Of a DNA stretch of 64,000 nucleotides, positions 1 through 10,793 are shown piece by piece. The stretch is from Phyto melanocephala (taxonomy: Eukaryota; Arthropoda; Insecta; Diptera; Rhinophoridae). A program made the translations under genes and the position numbers. The notes below the pieces were generated by a model that was given only the letters and a program-made list of their open reading frames with translations, did no database searches and was not told where the DNA came from. Every line of letters starts with the position of its first letter. The stretch's first letter is position 1. The DNA is taken from assembly GCA_941918925.1 (NCBI GenBank), contig OW799235.1:40446701-40510700 (forward strand). The letters run 5' to 3'.

Positions 1-60
1 TGATGCTCAATTTAGGTGTAGTTCACATTCAACATCAGCCTCTCAAATTTAACCAACCTT
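1..60 (-). mobile_element. Terminal fragment of a Tc1/mariner-type element (family B)
   Basis: The first 60 bases match the outer end of the element seen near 63770-63822 (shared: TTCACATTCAACATCAGCC, then AAATTTAACCA). They end in AACCAACCTT followed by TA, the usual mariner target dinucleotide. The body lies outside the window or is lost. Matching by eye. Confidence 0.6.
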
Positions 61-120
61 TATTTAAAAAAATAATAAAACTAAATATAAAAATATAAAT
101 AAAAAAATGTACAAATTTTT

Positions 121-415
121 TTTTTGGTTCAGCTGGGATTCGATGCAACGTTCACTCTGACCAGTTTACCACGTGGGTTTTCCTCATATCTCAGTTGTTT
201 ATGTACCAATTTTTCTGATATTCAATACCGATATGCTCCCGAATATTTCTGATATTTTAGTACCTCGGTTCCAGGCGATGTCAGGGAGCTTTCAAAATTT
301 AATTTCAACACACACACGGACAGACGGATAGAGCTTAATCAACTCCTCTTTTTATAAGCTTTCAGAAAATATATACTATGGGGTCGAAAATAAAAATTGT
401 AGAAATCACTTGTTT
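121..415 (+). repeat. Partial copy of the hairpin-ended ATATTCGGCC repeat family
   Basis: This holds the middle and 3' part of the family seen complete near 17396-18078: the GGGATTCGATGC phrase, CATATCTCAGTTGTTTATG, the ACACGGACAGACGG stretch, and CTTTCAGAAAATATATACTATGGGGTCG. The 5' hairpin and the terminal AAGGGTATAA are missing. Confidence 0.7.
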
Positions 416-539
416 TGTTAAAACTAAATAGAAACTAAATAGTTTAAACATTAATTAAAAAAATGTGTATATTTCTTAATAAATATATTTTTTTTTGGAT
501 TCATTATAGGGTAAATAATATCAAATAGAAATAAATACA

Positions 540-950
540 AAAATGGGAATGTTACTAAGTATCAACCAAATGGCCGCCACGGATACGCTTGCAGGAGATT
601 TTTCTTTTCATGAAACTTTTTATGCCATTATCATACCTCTTATCTTTCGCTTAACCCTCAAGTTAAAATACCATAAGTGTTAAATCAGAAGATATTTGTG
701 GCTAATTTTTATCGACTTTTCGAGAACTCAAACGGCCAGTAAACTATTCATAATAATCACCGATGATGATTACGGTAGCTTTGATTTTCCGAAGAAAGTT
801 TCCAAAATTAACGAATACGGACCAGAATTTTTTACATTAATTACTAGTTACGTGTTAAGCATTGTAAAGGGTGGTCCAACTATAATTCTCGATGTTAAGT
901 GAGTGAGTCACAGCTGATCATTAAGTTTTTCGCCCAAATTAATTGAAGTT
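540..950. other. Unassigned stretch with a possible mariner C-terminal scrap
   Basis: Around 575-600 the minus strand can be read as R-I-R-G-G-H-L, which resembles the SRGGHL motif near the C terminus of many insect mariner-like transposases. The rest has a 68-codon open stretch at 696-902 with no similarity I recognise; I do not call it a gene. Confidence 0.25.
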
Positions 951-1009
951 TCAGTGTTTGACATATTTAAACAGTGTGTACCTTTCAATTGAGCTACACG
1001 TGTAGATTG

Positions 1010-1385
1010 TTGAAGCCTTTTGTCAAAATGGCAGTTCAAATCAAATTAATTTCGTATATCAGCATAATCGATCAGATGTGACCACAATCTGGATAATTGT
1101 GGAAATTTCAGAAATTTCAGTAAGCCAGGTCTGTAGGTAATGTGAAAATAAGTTTTTGAAAATGAGGTCGTCGAATACGTTACCGTAAATGGTGTTCGCT
1201 ATTGCGAGATGATAGCGAACTTCTTATGAAAACTTCTTGAAATTAAGGATATTGATCTGGACGATATGTGGTTCCCACAGAATGACAGCCACCAAAACAA
1301 TTGATCTTTTCCGCCGTGTTATCTTACGTTTTGCTGATGTTATTTGGCAGCTACAATAGTTTACTTTGACACCGTTAGACTTTAT
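1010..1385 (+). pseudogene. Decayed mariner-like transposase, N- and C-terminal pieces
   Basis: Read across frames, the plus strand keeps the order of a mariner-like transposase. First comes a helix-turn-helix-like stretch at about 1015-1120 (V-E-A-F-C-Q-N-G, then QHNRSDVTTIW). Next is TVNG.RY.EMI followed by DLDDMWF at about 1185-1275, and then ADVIW and LTPLDF at about 1335-1380, where the third catalytic Asp motif belongs. Many stops and frameshifts interrupt it, the FQQDGATCH motif is garbled, and much of the catalytic domain is missing. It cannot encode an active protein. The order of four separate motifs makes the assignment firm despite the decay. Confidence 0.6.
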
Positions 1386-1404
1386 TGACTTAATATTATA
1401 TTTC

Positions 1405-1490
1405 GTCGATTTCGCCCAATTGCACGATCTTGGTGGCCAATTCACTTGTCATCTCCGCGAAATAATGCGATTTTCGAAACTTTTCCATTG
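1405..1490 (-). pseudogene. Second mariner scrap, inverted against the first
   Basis: On the minus strand one frame reads R-I-I-S-R-R-stop-Q-V-N-W-P-P-R-S-C, the conserved block just before the third catalytic Asp. The plus-strand relic next to it already supplies its own version of this block, so this is a separate piece in opposite orientation. Confidence 0.55.
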
Positions 1491-2341
1491 ACCAACGATA
1501 CTACAAATTTGAACTACCTTCATAAACTTTAACTAATCATAGGAGTTTTATAATTTTCTGGTAGTTACCTAAAACTTGTAATCAAATAAGTATTTGCAGA
1601 ATGATTAATTTAAAAGAAAGTGTTGTTTTTAATATTAGTTAGGTTCCACGTACGTTTTTAATACAATATTTATTATCGGATAATTGGGGATTTTTCAATT
1701 TGCCACGAGCATTAGTTGATATTTAAATTTTCACTAAATAAGCCGAGGTACGAAAAATAAGAGGGCACTAATTGAACAAAAAAGCACAATTGTACTAAAT
1801 TATTTTATAATTATTAAAGGTTGGTAAAAATAGCACACCATTTCGATAATTTTACTTTTGTAGATTATAAAAATTCTTTAAATTTTCTAAATTATAATAT
1901 AAAAGTATATACTAAAGAGTTGCGCAAAATCTTCTAAAAGTTATATGTTTTATTGTACACTACTTTCAATTACTTTACTTTAGTATAAACATACATAACA
2001 AAACATTACTATCACTAAAATAAATTAATCGAAAAAGTTTTCATCCATAGCTTTGTTATTGTTTACGAACAAAGTAGAATATCAAAACAAAAAGCGATAA
2101 TAAAGTAAAGGAACTGTAAATCTTAGCAAAAACATTGAGTACAATAAAACATACAAAAAACTTAAAACACATTAAACAGTTGTGTTACTAAATTAAGCGC
2201 TTTGTTTTAACAGAAAAACACTATCAGCGATTTTCTTAATATTTGTATAATTTCCTTTGGTCTAGGTCTATATTAAATCATTTAAGCATGTTTTGAATGT
2301 TTTATTTCAGTTTTAGTTTTATTGGTTGTTGGGTTTAAGCT

Positions 2342-2388
2342 GGTCTATATGCATTTCACTGGTGCTTATGCCAGATCATCAGTAGACC
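2342..2388 (-). ncRNA. Hammerhead-ribozyme-like motif, copy 1
   Basis: Read on the minus strand: stem I GGTCTA pairs with the closing TAGACC (6 bp). It is followed by the box CTGATGA, stem II CTGG/CCAG around the loop CATAAGCA, then GAAA, a tiny stem III loop TGCA closed by A-T, and a UA cleavage position before TAGACC. This matches the CUGANGA...GAAA...UH layout of type I hammerheads with a minimal stem III. A weakness is the U-U at the inner base pair of stem II, where a purine-pyrimidine pair is usual. No activity is claimed. Confidence 0.5.
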
Positions 2389-2715
2389 TTTAAATCATAA
2401 AATTTATTAAAAAGTTTAAAATTATTACAAGTTTTATTTAAAGTTTTTCATAAACAATATGAGAATTTTAAATAAATCAAGAAACAAAAATAAAAACTTC
2501 CTAATAAACCCAACCAACAATTTTATTCAATTTGCATTATTTTATTATTCTAATCCCTTATATATTTGGCTAACACATTGGTTAACACAAAATATACATT
2601 AAGGGCAATCGAATAATAAAATTTCTTTTATTAACATAAAAAATTTACTAATTGTTTAGGATATTCTCCCAATAATTTTCAAAGTTTTAGTTTTATTGGT
2701 TGTTGGGTTTAAGCT

Positions 2716-2762
2716 GGTCTATATGCATTTCACTGGTGCTTATGCCAGATCATCAGTAGACC
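2716..2762 (-). ncRNA. Hammerhead-ribozyme-like motif, copy 2
   Basis: This is the same motif one 374-bp period further on, with all core boxes and both stems unchanged. A truncated third copy starts at 3090 but loses the CTGA box at the inversion junction near 3126. Confidence 0.5.
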
Positions 2763-3197
2763 TTTAAATCATAAAATTTATTAAAAAGTTTAAAATTATT
2801 ACAAGTTTTATTTAAAGTTTTTCATAAACAATATGAGAATTTTAAATAAATCAAGAAACAAAAATAAAAACTTCCTAATAAACCCAACCAACAATTTTAT
2901 TCAATTTGCATTATTTTATTATTCTAATCCCTTATATATTTGGCTAACACATTGGTTAACACAAAATATACATTAAGGGCAACCGAATAATAAAATTTCT
3001 TTTATTAACATAAAAAATTTACTAATTGTTTAGGATATTCTCCCAATAATTTTCAAAGTTTTAGTTTTATTGGTTGTTGGGTTTAAGCTGGTCTATATGC
3101 ATTTCACTGGTGCTTATGCCAGATCATATTGTTTATGAAAAACTTTAAATAAAACTTGTAATAATTTTAAACTTTTTAATAAATTTTATGATTTAAA

Positions 3198-3244
3198 GGT
3201 CTACTGATGATCTGGCATAAGCACCAGTGAAATGCATATAGACC
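3198..3244 (+). ncRNA. Hammerhead-ribozyme-like motif, copy 3
   Basis: This is the plus-strand copy in the inverted half of the array. Stem I, CTGATGA, stem II, GAAA and the TGCATA junction are all kept. Confidence 0.5.
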
Positions 3245-3571
3245 AGCTTAAACCCAACAACCAATAAAACTAAAACTTTGAAAATTATTGGGAGAATATC
3301 CTAAACAATTAGTAAATTTTTTATGTTAATAAAAGAAATTTTATTATTCGGTTGCCCTTAATGTATATTTTGTGTTAACCAATGTGTTAGCCAAATATAT
3401 AAGGGATTAGAATAATAAAATAATGCAAATTGAATAAAATTGTTGGTTGGGTTTATTAGGAAGTTTTTATTTTTGTTTCTTGATTTATTTAAAATTCTCA
3501 TATTGTTTATGAAAAACTTTAAATAAAACTTGTAATAATTTTAAACTTTTTAATAAATTTTATGATTTAAA

Positions 3572-3618
3572 GGTCTACTGATGATCTGGCATAAGCACCA
3601 GTGAAATGCATATAGACC
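3572..3618 (+). ncRNA. Hammerhead-ribozyme-like motif, copy 4
   Basis: This plus-strand copy lies exactly 374 bp after copy 3, with identical core elements. Confidence 0.5.
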
Positions 3619-3699
3619 AGCTTAAACCCAACAACCAATAAAACTAAAACTTTGAAAATTATTGGGAGAATATCCTAAACAATTAGTAAATTTTTTATG

Positions 3700-4438
3700 T
3701 TTTATTTGAGTTTTAGCCCGGGATGTCCATGTAGCAATAATTATTGCCGCAATTGTCAAATTTGATTGCGCCCACAGATATTGCGACGTGTATACCGCAA
3801 ATTTCCGTATGCCGCAAAAAGCTGTCAAAATCGTATTATTATCTTTAATTTTACATGATAATAATAATTTAGAGTGAAAAAAAAAAAAAAATTTAAAAAT
3901 AAACTACTTGTGTCCTAAGTATTCTCCACCCAATAATAATAGACATACTTTATGGTAATTATTATTAGTTTCTTTGAACTTTTTTAATAATATGTAATAG
4001 TTTTTTTAAGCTTAAGGACTTTTCAATAATAAAAAAAATTTTGGAAACATTACATAGACGTACTTTAGCAATAAAGTGCCGTTAACGCTTTTGCTTACGT
4101 TTAGTTATAAAAATTGCTATGTGGAGACCCAGAGTAATATTTCATTTTATCTTTGTCTCTATTTCAAATATAATGAGAATGCTTTTAAGCCATTAGACGT
4201 ATGCTTGTGCAGTTCTTTAGTGTGTACCACTGTTGGTAAAAGTGGCACAATCACAAAGATTTTGGCACTTTTTCAAACAATTACAAAACTGCACAATTTA
4301 AAAAAAATTCACCATTTAAGTACGTTTAAATGTATGTTGGAAAATGTGTTCATCAATTTCGAATTTAGTTCAAGTACCTGATGGTTCCGCTCAATCAATT
4401 TTTATTTTGGCTCTTCTTAGCTAAAATTTTGCCACAAT
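3700..4438. other. Non-coding, nothing recognised
   Basis: AT-rich sequence. A 101-codon open stretch at 4076-4381 lacks recognisable domains or splice context and is not called a gene. Confidence 0.5.
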
Positions 4439-4655
4439 ATTGAAATTCTTATGTACCATCACTGGTGTGTACTTGGTTTGATAAAACAGCAGATATGGAA
4501 AACATTTGGGTGCTTTTGAAAGTTAATTTAGACCATCACACGGACGTACGGAAAATTGACATCGATAGTTTATCGACTCCCTGTATGGAGTTGGAAATTT
4601 ATATTATAGAAATTACAAATGAAATGACAAAGCTATATACACCCTTGACGATACA
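4439..4655 (+). repeat. Degenerate copy of the ATATTCGGCC repeat family (3' half)
   Basis: Recognisable pieces are GTTAATTTAGACCATCACACGG, a decayed TCGACTCC phrase, and ATTACAAATGAAATGACAAAGC followed by TATACACCCTTG. The 5' half is absent. Confidence 0.55.
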
Positions 4656-4699
4656 GGAGTTTTGAAGTTTTTTGTAAAATATCTGTAAATTTTTAAGAT

Positions 4700-6237
4700 T
4701 TTGTATAAAAAGATCTTTGGGTTGTGCTGATTTTATGCTTAATAAACTGGCAATAATTAGGTTTGTATTTAGAAGCTAAGTTACGCTAATTTTGACCTTC
4801 CTGTGTTCATGATGGAGAAGGATATTAAGGATTTAACGCCGTAGAATATATCACTCTTATATGTTTTTTAGGACTTTACTTTCATTCAATTCATTTTTAT
4901 ATATTGCTTTAGTTTTCAATTAAGCTTATACTTTAGTTTGAATACAAATAAATCGTTTAGATTCAGGTGTTTAAAAAAAACTAAGAAAAAATCAAAAGAA
5001 TGACATAGAAAAATAAAACTTATCAAAAGTAACAAATAAAGAAAAACATAAAAAAGTAGATTACTTTTAACAACACTGGCCTGGTTGAACCGGAATCATT
5101 CTTTACTATATGTTACAAATACTATTCCGTAAAACAACATCACTCTAAATATATAAAAGGTAAATATAGTTTTAATGACGATATTAGTAATGAATAGGGT
5201 ATTTTTTCGAGGGTGGCAGCAGTCTTTGAAAAACATTGAGTAATTCATCAAAAAGGTAACTTTTCTTATGTTATCAAGAAATAAATAAATTTTAATCCAA
5301 GATATAGAAAATATTTTAAAGATTCAGCACACTTGGAAAGTGGGTGTTAAGGGAACGTCGTCTCAAACGCGGTACAACCATTAGCGTAACTAGACCATTC
5401 TGGAGGAAGCCATGCCCCCAGAATTAAATAAAATTAAGTTAAAAATAATTAATTAAATTAATAAACATAACAAACTTCTTGGTAAGACTTTGCAGAGTGT
5501 CACTCGTAGATGATATATAATACATATACTTTGATATACTTTGTTGCGACATTTAAAAAAAAAATCAAAGTCAGCGTATTTTATATTACATAATATTAAA
5601 ATATACAAAATCATAAAATAGTAACATTATCACTGACCTTAAGTGACGGTGACACTACCACGTTTGTCCGGCCGATTATTGATAGATGAAGTCAAAACAA
5701 GCAGGTACGGAAATAGAATGATGTGTAACGCTATTAGTTCTTCGGCAAATAATGTTAAAATACCTTCTCCAAAAGTTTTTGATTGTATCATGTGGTTGAC
5801 ATAAATTTTGACAGTCAGTCGGCAGAATTCTGAAAGAAAAAGCATGGGAAACTCTGACTTATTAAGCGACTTTCTGAAAGAAGATTAAACAAAGTTCTTA
5901 AAAAAACCTCAAAAAATCAAATGAAACTAAGTTTTTATAATATAATATATAATTATACATACTGATTGGTATATATCCTTTTGTTATTTTAATATTTGAA
6001 ATCATTCTTTTAACTAATAACTTTTTCCTAAAATTTATTTATTTGTTAATATTTCTTTTATTTATTTAGTTTGAACTATTTGTTTTTTAAGTATATAGTG
6101 AAATTGATTAAATGTGCATTAATTAAAATTTACTTACATATTACGTTCGGTAGCGGAATACTTTAGACACATTTACTTGAACGCTGAAGCTCTTCATATA
6201 AGAAACAAAACATATTTTCAAATAGCTATGTATGTAT
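4700..6237. other. Non-coding, nothing recognised
   Basis: Low-complexity AT-rich sequence without a supported gene. Short open stretches such as 5639-5845 have no domain similarity. Confidence 0.5.
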
Positions 6238-6430
6238 CTACAGTGGGATCTCCCTTAACAGATACTTCCCATAAGCGGACAACCCCTTCAGACGGATATT
6301 TATTGTTGGCAGGTCCCAGTGTTCGATAAGAAAAGCATTGCTGTCGCTTTCCCTTGAACTGGCGTTTCTTACCAGAGGACGCGGACACCCGCTTGACTAA
6401 ACACTTAACTTGTTCGCTTTTTAACAACAA
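6238..6430. repeat. Possible pogo-like DNA transposon end
   Basis: The sequence CAGTGGGATCTCCCTTAACA, followed by ATAAGCGGACAACC, resembles the CAGT...CTCC..TTAA.CGGACA termini of pogo/Tigger elements. A second, inverted end-like sequence is near 14480-14542. No CENP-B-type transposase is recognisable beside it. Confidence 0.35.
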
Positions 6431-7250
6431 TGCGCGGTATATCATATTTACTACATCACATAGGCTTTACATTTTACAGCCAGGAATCTCCGACAGCATT
6501 TTATGTTGATTTTGAGTCTGCGAATAATTTAGCCATTAAACCTACCAGGCGAAATAGTGAAAAGATGGTGATTTCAATCTCTGGTTTTTTCTTGACTGGA
6601 AGGACACATTTAAATGGTCACTTCGGTTTCCGTTCAAGAGAGATTACACTGTGTATACCTAGTCTTTCTCCTTCATATTGGCCACATTAAAATAGTTGAT
6701 CATTATTGCATTAAGTTTATCCAATCTTCAAAAGTTTTCAAAATTTGATGATAGTTTCTTAATTTTTATTTTTCTATTTTTTTCAACTGACAAATATTTC
6801 TTTGTCAGTTCTTCTTCTTTTAAAACAGTTATTTCCAATTTAAAAATTAAATAAAAAATGTAATTTAAATTTAAAAAATAAATCAAAGTCAGATAATTCA
6901 ACAATTTTAAGAAATATAATTTTCTGTGCAAATTCCTGTGTATGAACACTACGAAAAGAAGTCTTGTTTAACAAAAGATTTTGAGAGATACTTAATTGTA
7001 AAATGTTGCCACTTTTCCGTTTGTTAAAATAATTCATAGAAAATTGAAAAATATAATTGATTTTAAAATATTTCGCAAAATAAATACTGAAAGTTGTTGT
7101 AGTTGCATTACGTTAAGTGATATAATTGCAATACCTTTTTTATTGCAAAAGACTACATATAAACGTAATAATAGATAGTAATCTAGAAATTAAAAAAAAA
7201 AAAAGTAATTTACTTAATTATTCGGGATATGCTCCCATTATTTTTCAATA
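6431..7250. other. Non-coding, nothing recognised
   Basis: AT-rich sequence. Open stretches on both strands (6430-6690; 6728-7037) have simple composition and no known domain. Confidence 0.5.
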
Positions 7251-7413
7251 GTATATATTTGGTTGTTGGGTTTAAGTTGGTTTACATGCATTTCACTGCT
7301 GCTTATGCCAGATCATCAGTAAACCTTTAACCAAAAAATACTGATGTTCTAACAAAAGCACCAGTGAAATGCATATAAACCAGCTTAAACCCAATAACCA
7401 AATAAATAATATT
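7251..7413. repeat. Hairpin made of two inverted copies of the 374-bp unit core
   Basis: TTGGTTGTTGGGTTTAAG on the left and CTTAAACCCAATAACCAA on the right are arms of a fold-back about 70 bp long on each side. Both arms carry the hammerhead-like core of the 2.3-3.7 kb array, in opposite orientation. They are diverged, so this is an older relative. Confidence 0.75.
7279..7325 (-). ncRNA. Diverged hammerhead-like motif with compensatory stem I change
   Basis: On the minus strand stem I is GGTTTA pairing TAAACC, against GGTCTA/TAGACC in the 374-bp units. This is a C-G to T-A change that keeps pairing. CTGATGA and GAAATGCAT are kept. The cleavage position is G instead of A, which should block self-cleavage, and stem II has a mismatch. 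Probably a dead copy. Confidence 0.4.
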
Positions 7414-7535
7414 AAAATTTTTATTTATTTAATTTAATAGTTATAAAAATTATATTTAATACCTACATATGTACATATATTCATATTTATTTTATTTACT
7501 AACCAAATGGAATATGAAATACATACAAATAAATA

Positions 7536-8089
7536 AAGGGTCCGCCAAATAACTTTTTTTTTGAAAATGCTATAAAAAAAAGTGTAGCTTCGGCTGTGTG
7601 GCACGTAGCGCCATCCTGTTGAAACTAAATCTTGCTAATATCATCCTCTTCAATTTTTGTGAACAAAAATTCGTTCAACATGACCCGATAACGATTGCCA
7701 TTGACTACGGCCATTCCATTCATTTTCGAAGATAATTGGCCCAATTATGCATCTGGACCAAAATCCGCACCAAACAGTGACTCGTTTTGGGTGTATCGAC
7801 TTTTCAATGTATGCGTGCGGGTTTTCTGTGCCCCAAATGCGACAATTTTGCTTGTTTACATACCCGCCAAGATCAAAATGAGCTTCATCTGAAAAGATGA
7901 TTTTCTTTTTGGCAAAATCGGCCAAAGTAATGTCGCAATATTTCCCAGCGTTGTTCAAGCGTATACACAACCATATTCGTTCAGCGGAAGGATAAAACTA
8001 ATTATCTGTCAAATGAGACATGAGCTAAGTGTTACCATTTACGAAATAAGCACTAGTTAAAAAAAAAAAACGTTAGATGGCGTACCCTT
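7536..8089 (-). mobile_element. Internally deleted mariner-like element, family A copy 1
   Basis: TA target duplications (7534-7535, 8090-8091) flank a 554-bp element. It starts AAGGGTCCGCCAAATAAC and, read from the other end, AAGGGTACGCCATCTAAC. The minus strand keeps a transposase piece: a short N-terminal start (LEQRWEILRHYF-like), then directly the block with FSDEAHF (first catalytic Asp), NKQNCRIWGTENP and TVWCGFW. The region with the second Asp follows with a stop and frameshifts. The DNA-binding part between the N terminus and the first Asp, and everything after DGATCHTAEA (third Asp included), are deleted. The coding piece is at about 7600-7990. It cannot make active transposase but could be mobilised in trans. 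The copy at 13321-13867 has the same breakpoints. Confidence 0.85.
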
Positions 8090-8091
8090 TA

Positions 8092-8716
8092 CATACATAT
8101 ATACTTATTTAGTTGTAAAACAACTTTTATTTTATTTTATAAATTAAAATTAAAGAAGGTTAGAAGTTCAAAGTGTTTGATACTAGCTGAGTGGAATGAA
8201 TTTTCGAAATCAGTTACGGTTTCATCATCCGCACTCTTTGATTTAATACGTATATAAACATATTTTGCGGTTTTATTTGTTCGTCAAAGGAGCAATAGTT
8301 TTGCTGCTCTAAGTGATTAAAATAAAAATTACAATAATTAACCGTAAATTTAAATATGTATAAATTTGTATAAATTTAAATTTGTATTAAAAGATCTTAT
8401 TTCTGTGCGAAATTAGTCAGAAATCTAAATGTCGGTAAACAAAAACAAATAGATCCCTTTGACATATCTAAATGATATAGATAAGAAATCGATCACACAT
8501 GTTATGCATAAAAATTCCCAGAAATGTCTGACAGATATCTGTACTTAATATCTGAAAAAAAAAATCAAACATTTGTTAGACTTTTTTAATTCTACTGCTA
8601 TTGCAGGGTGGGTAGGCATACATATTAGCATTGCAAAGTTGAACGAAGTTAAGTAAAATATGTTGTAAGAAGAAAATTTCGAGTTTACCATAAACCTATG
8701 TACGAAGGTATACACT
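8092..8716. other. Non-coding, nothing recognised
   Basis: AT-rich spacer between the mariner copy and the hAT-like end; no supported feature. Confidence 0.45.
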
Positions 8717-8815
8717 AGTGATGTAGCGAATATGAATTTTTAAGTATTTGCGAATGCCAATGCAGATGCGAATACGATACGAATACGAATATTCAATTAC
8801 AAATATAGATCCGTA
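8717..8815 (+). repeat. hAT-like terminal/subterminal sequence (left end)
   Basis: It begins TAGTGATGTAGCGAATATG and continues with repeated GCGAATNC...GCGAATAC words. The inverted counterpart ends at 49787 (ATATTCGCTACATCACTA), and looser versions are at 11010-11050 and 45080-45165. CAGTG/TAGTG ends followed by repeated subterminal words fit hAT elements, but no linked transposase is visible. Confidence 0.4.
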
Positions 8816-10132
8816 CGTAAGGCGGAATTTTGAAAGCTAAGTTGCTGTTTACGTCGCACACTTTTATTATAAGCTTTATAATATAATTATGTAATAACTT
8901 CAAAAAATTTTGTACTTTAAGAGATAATAAGTATGTACATATATGCTAAATGAAAGAACAAAAAACCAACTGTGTTGTTTACTTTTTAAGAATATTAATA
9001 TTGGAGTATATTTTAGCTTGTTTTAAGGCTTGTATGTGGAAGTGATTATTTATGTTTAAAATAAAACTAGATATACGCAAAGAGGTTCTGTAATTTATAA
9101 ACAGTTCAATCTATTAGACCCAAACGATTTTCGATATCTAGTAGTCCATACCTTTTTGAATTTTTTGATTAAGATAGATAGAGTATGTCTTTGAGATATT
9201 GAATATATCAAAGAATATATAAAAATTCAAAAGCAACTGTATATTAAGCTCAATTTTTCAAAAACAATTAAAAATAAATATTGAATTATAAATAAATTTT
9301 AACTAACAGTCGGTGTAATAGGCTAATCACAAAATTCATTCGTCCTTAAATTATTCCTGTCGTGCAATTTCTAATCGGAAGCTAACATACAATAAAGAAT
9401 TCTATCAGTAAAAAGCGGTCGTAAACTGTAAACGCGTATGCCTTTTTCTAAAAAAAAATTCCGTTGTTCTTTCTTCTTAGCTTCTTTAATATCAAATTAA
9501 AGACATTTTAAAAATTCAGAGAATAATCTGTTTCATATTTAAATATCATTATGTCAATATTATTTTGAGTAAACCCCCTAAAATTAAAGTAATTTTTTCA
9601 TAGATGCATTACAATGTGCTCACTGCAATAAATATGTAAAAGTCCTGTAATTGGTACCAAATACGACTCCGAAAAATAATTACCAGAATATGTACAAGCC
9701 TTTTTAGAAAGCAAGGACAGAAAAAAAGTAAAAAATAAACAATATAGACTGCAATCTGAAAAATGTGAAAAAATTGCTAACTACAAGAACTTGAAAACGT
9801 GGTTTTAACCTCAAAAGAAGAAGTGAAAGGCATTAATTACTAATTGCTGTGAGAATGTCATTGCTGTGACTCGGCAGTACGTTGGGATAGGGTGCAAAAT
9901 ATACTTAAAGTGTCTAAGTGGAAATGTGATTTGTGTGAAAATACGAGAACATACATTAACTTATTATTACCAATAAGGACTGTTGGAGAGATATCGTTAT
10001 TCTAGTTGAAATTAATTTATGATTTATTGGGGATACATCCACAACTTAAAATAGGTCTAATCAAATGAATAAAAATTTGTTTTCTTATATTTAAAAAATT
10101 TTACTTAACATACGGTTGCTTCAAATAGTTAC
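8816..10132. other. Mostly unassigned; possible decayed element interior
   Basis: No intact frame. Near 9610-9960 the plus strand has two cysteine-rich scraps in different frames (C-A-H-C-N-K-Y and K-W-K-C-D-L-C). They could be zinc-finger remnants of an element bounded by the ends at 8717 and about 11045. Weak. Confidence 0.25.
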
Positions 10133-10793
10133 ATATCGCACTTGATCAACAAGAGGGTATTAACTCAAAATTTTTGAATTTTCAGTAGAGTCAAAAAACT
10201 GTTTGTGGCCACATTTTAACAGAATTTAAAAATTCAAATATACCATAGGAAGCAAATTCCATTTGAAAATATATATATACATTGTTTTTGTTTTAAATTT
10301 TACTAATCATTGCAAAAAAATCTATTTTTTGAGTTAACACCATTTTTTCATGAAAAGGGTCACAACTCAAAAAAAATTTGAACAATTTTTTCATAAAAAG
10401 AGTCACATTTCGAATTAAAATTATAGAATAAAACAAATTTTTTCAAAAAAATAGTATCAACTCAAAATACAACCAAATATAAATAAAACAGTTTGATTAT
10501 TTTTAACATAAATAAAGGCTCAAATCAAAATAATACCTTTTTTATGAAAATATACGATTCTTACCTATTTCAACTTTTGTATTAACTCGAAATAATACAT
10601 TTTTGTTGAAATAAAGGTAATCACTACATTATCATGAATATGGTCTCAAAAGTGGTTTTCGAGATGAAAGAGTAAACGGAATACATTGAAATTTTTACAG
10701 TAGATAGATATTGATGTTGTTTGCTAATTTCTTGAAAAAAGTGATGTTTTAAAAATTTTGAGTTAATACCCTCTTGTTGATCAAGTGCGATAT
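10133..10793. repeat. Foldback/MITE with ~42-bp terminal inverted repeats
   Basis: The left end TATCGCACTTGATCAACAAG, with GAGGGTATTAACTCAAAATTTTT after it, recurs inverted at about 10751-10793. The interior holds several degenerate repeats of the words ACTCAAAA and TTTTTTCATGAAAA, reading like an eroded subrepeat array. No coding potential. It lies between the hAT-like ends at 8717 and about 11045. Confidence 0.75.

Larger units (their letters stand above)
2311..3699. repeat. 374-bp unit in direct then inverted copies
   Basis: A unit of exactly 374 bp begins at 2311 and again at 2685, with a truncated third start at 3059 that stops near 3126. The sequence then turns round: the reverse complement runs to about 3699 with the same 374-bp period (AGACCA at 3240 and 3614). 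Copies are nearly identical; for example GGGCAATCG differs from GGGCAACCG by one base. No protein is encoded. Each full unit holds a hammerhead-like core, annotated separately. The arrangement resembles tandem RNA-derived repeats more than a satellite array. Confidence 0.9.

Noticed and set aside
696..902. 68-codon open frame near the start
   Set aside because: No domain, no splice signals, next to transposon debris.
2311..3699. CRISPR-like array
   Set aside because: Unit length 374 bp with no spacers, inverted halves, eukaryotic context.
4076..4381. 101-codon open frame
   Set aside because: AT-rich composition, no similarity I recognise, no Kozak or splice context.
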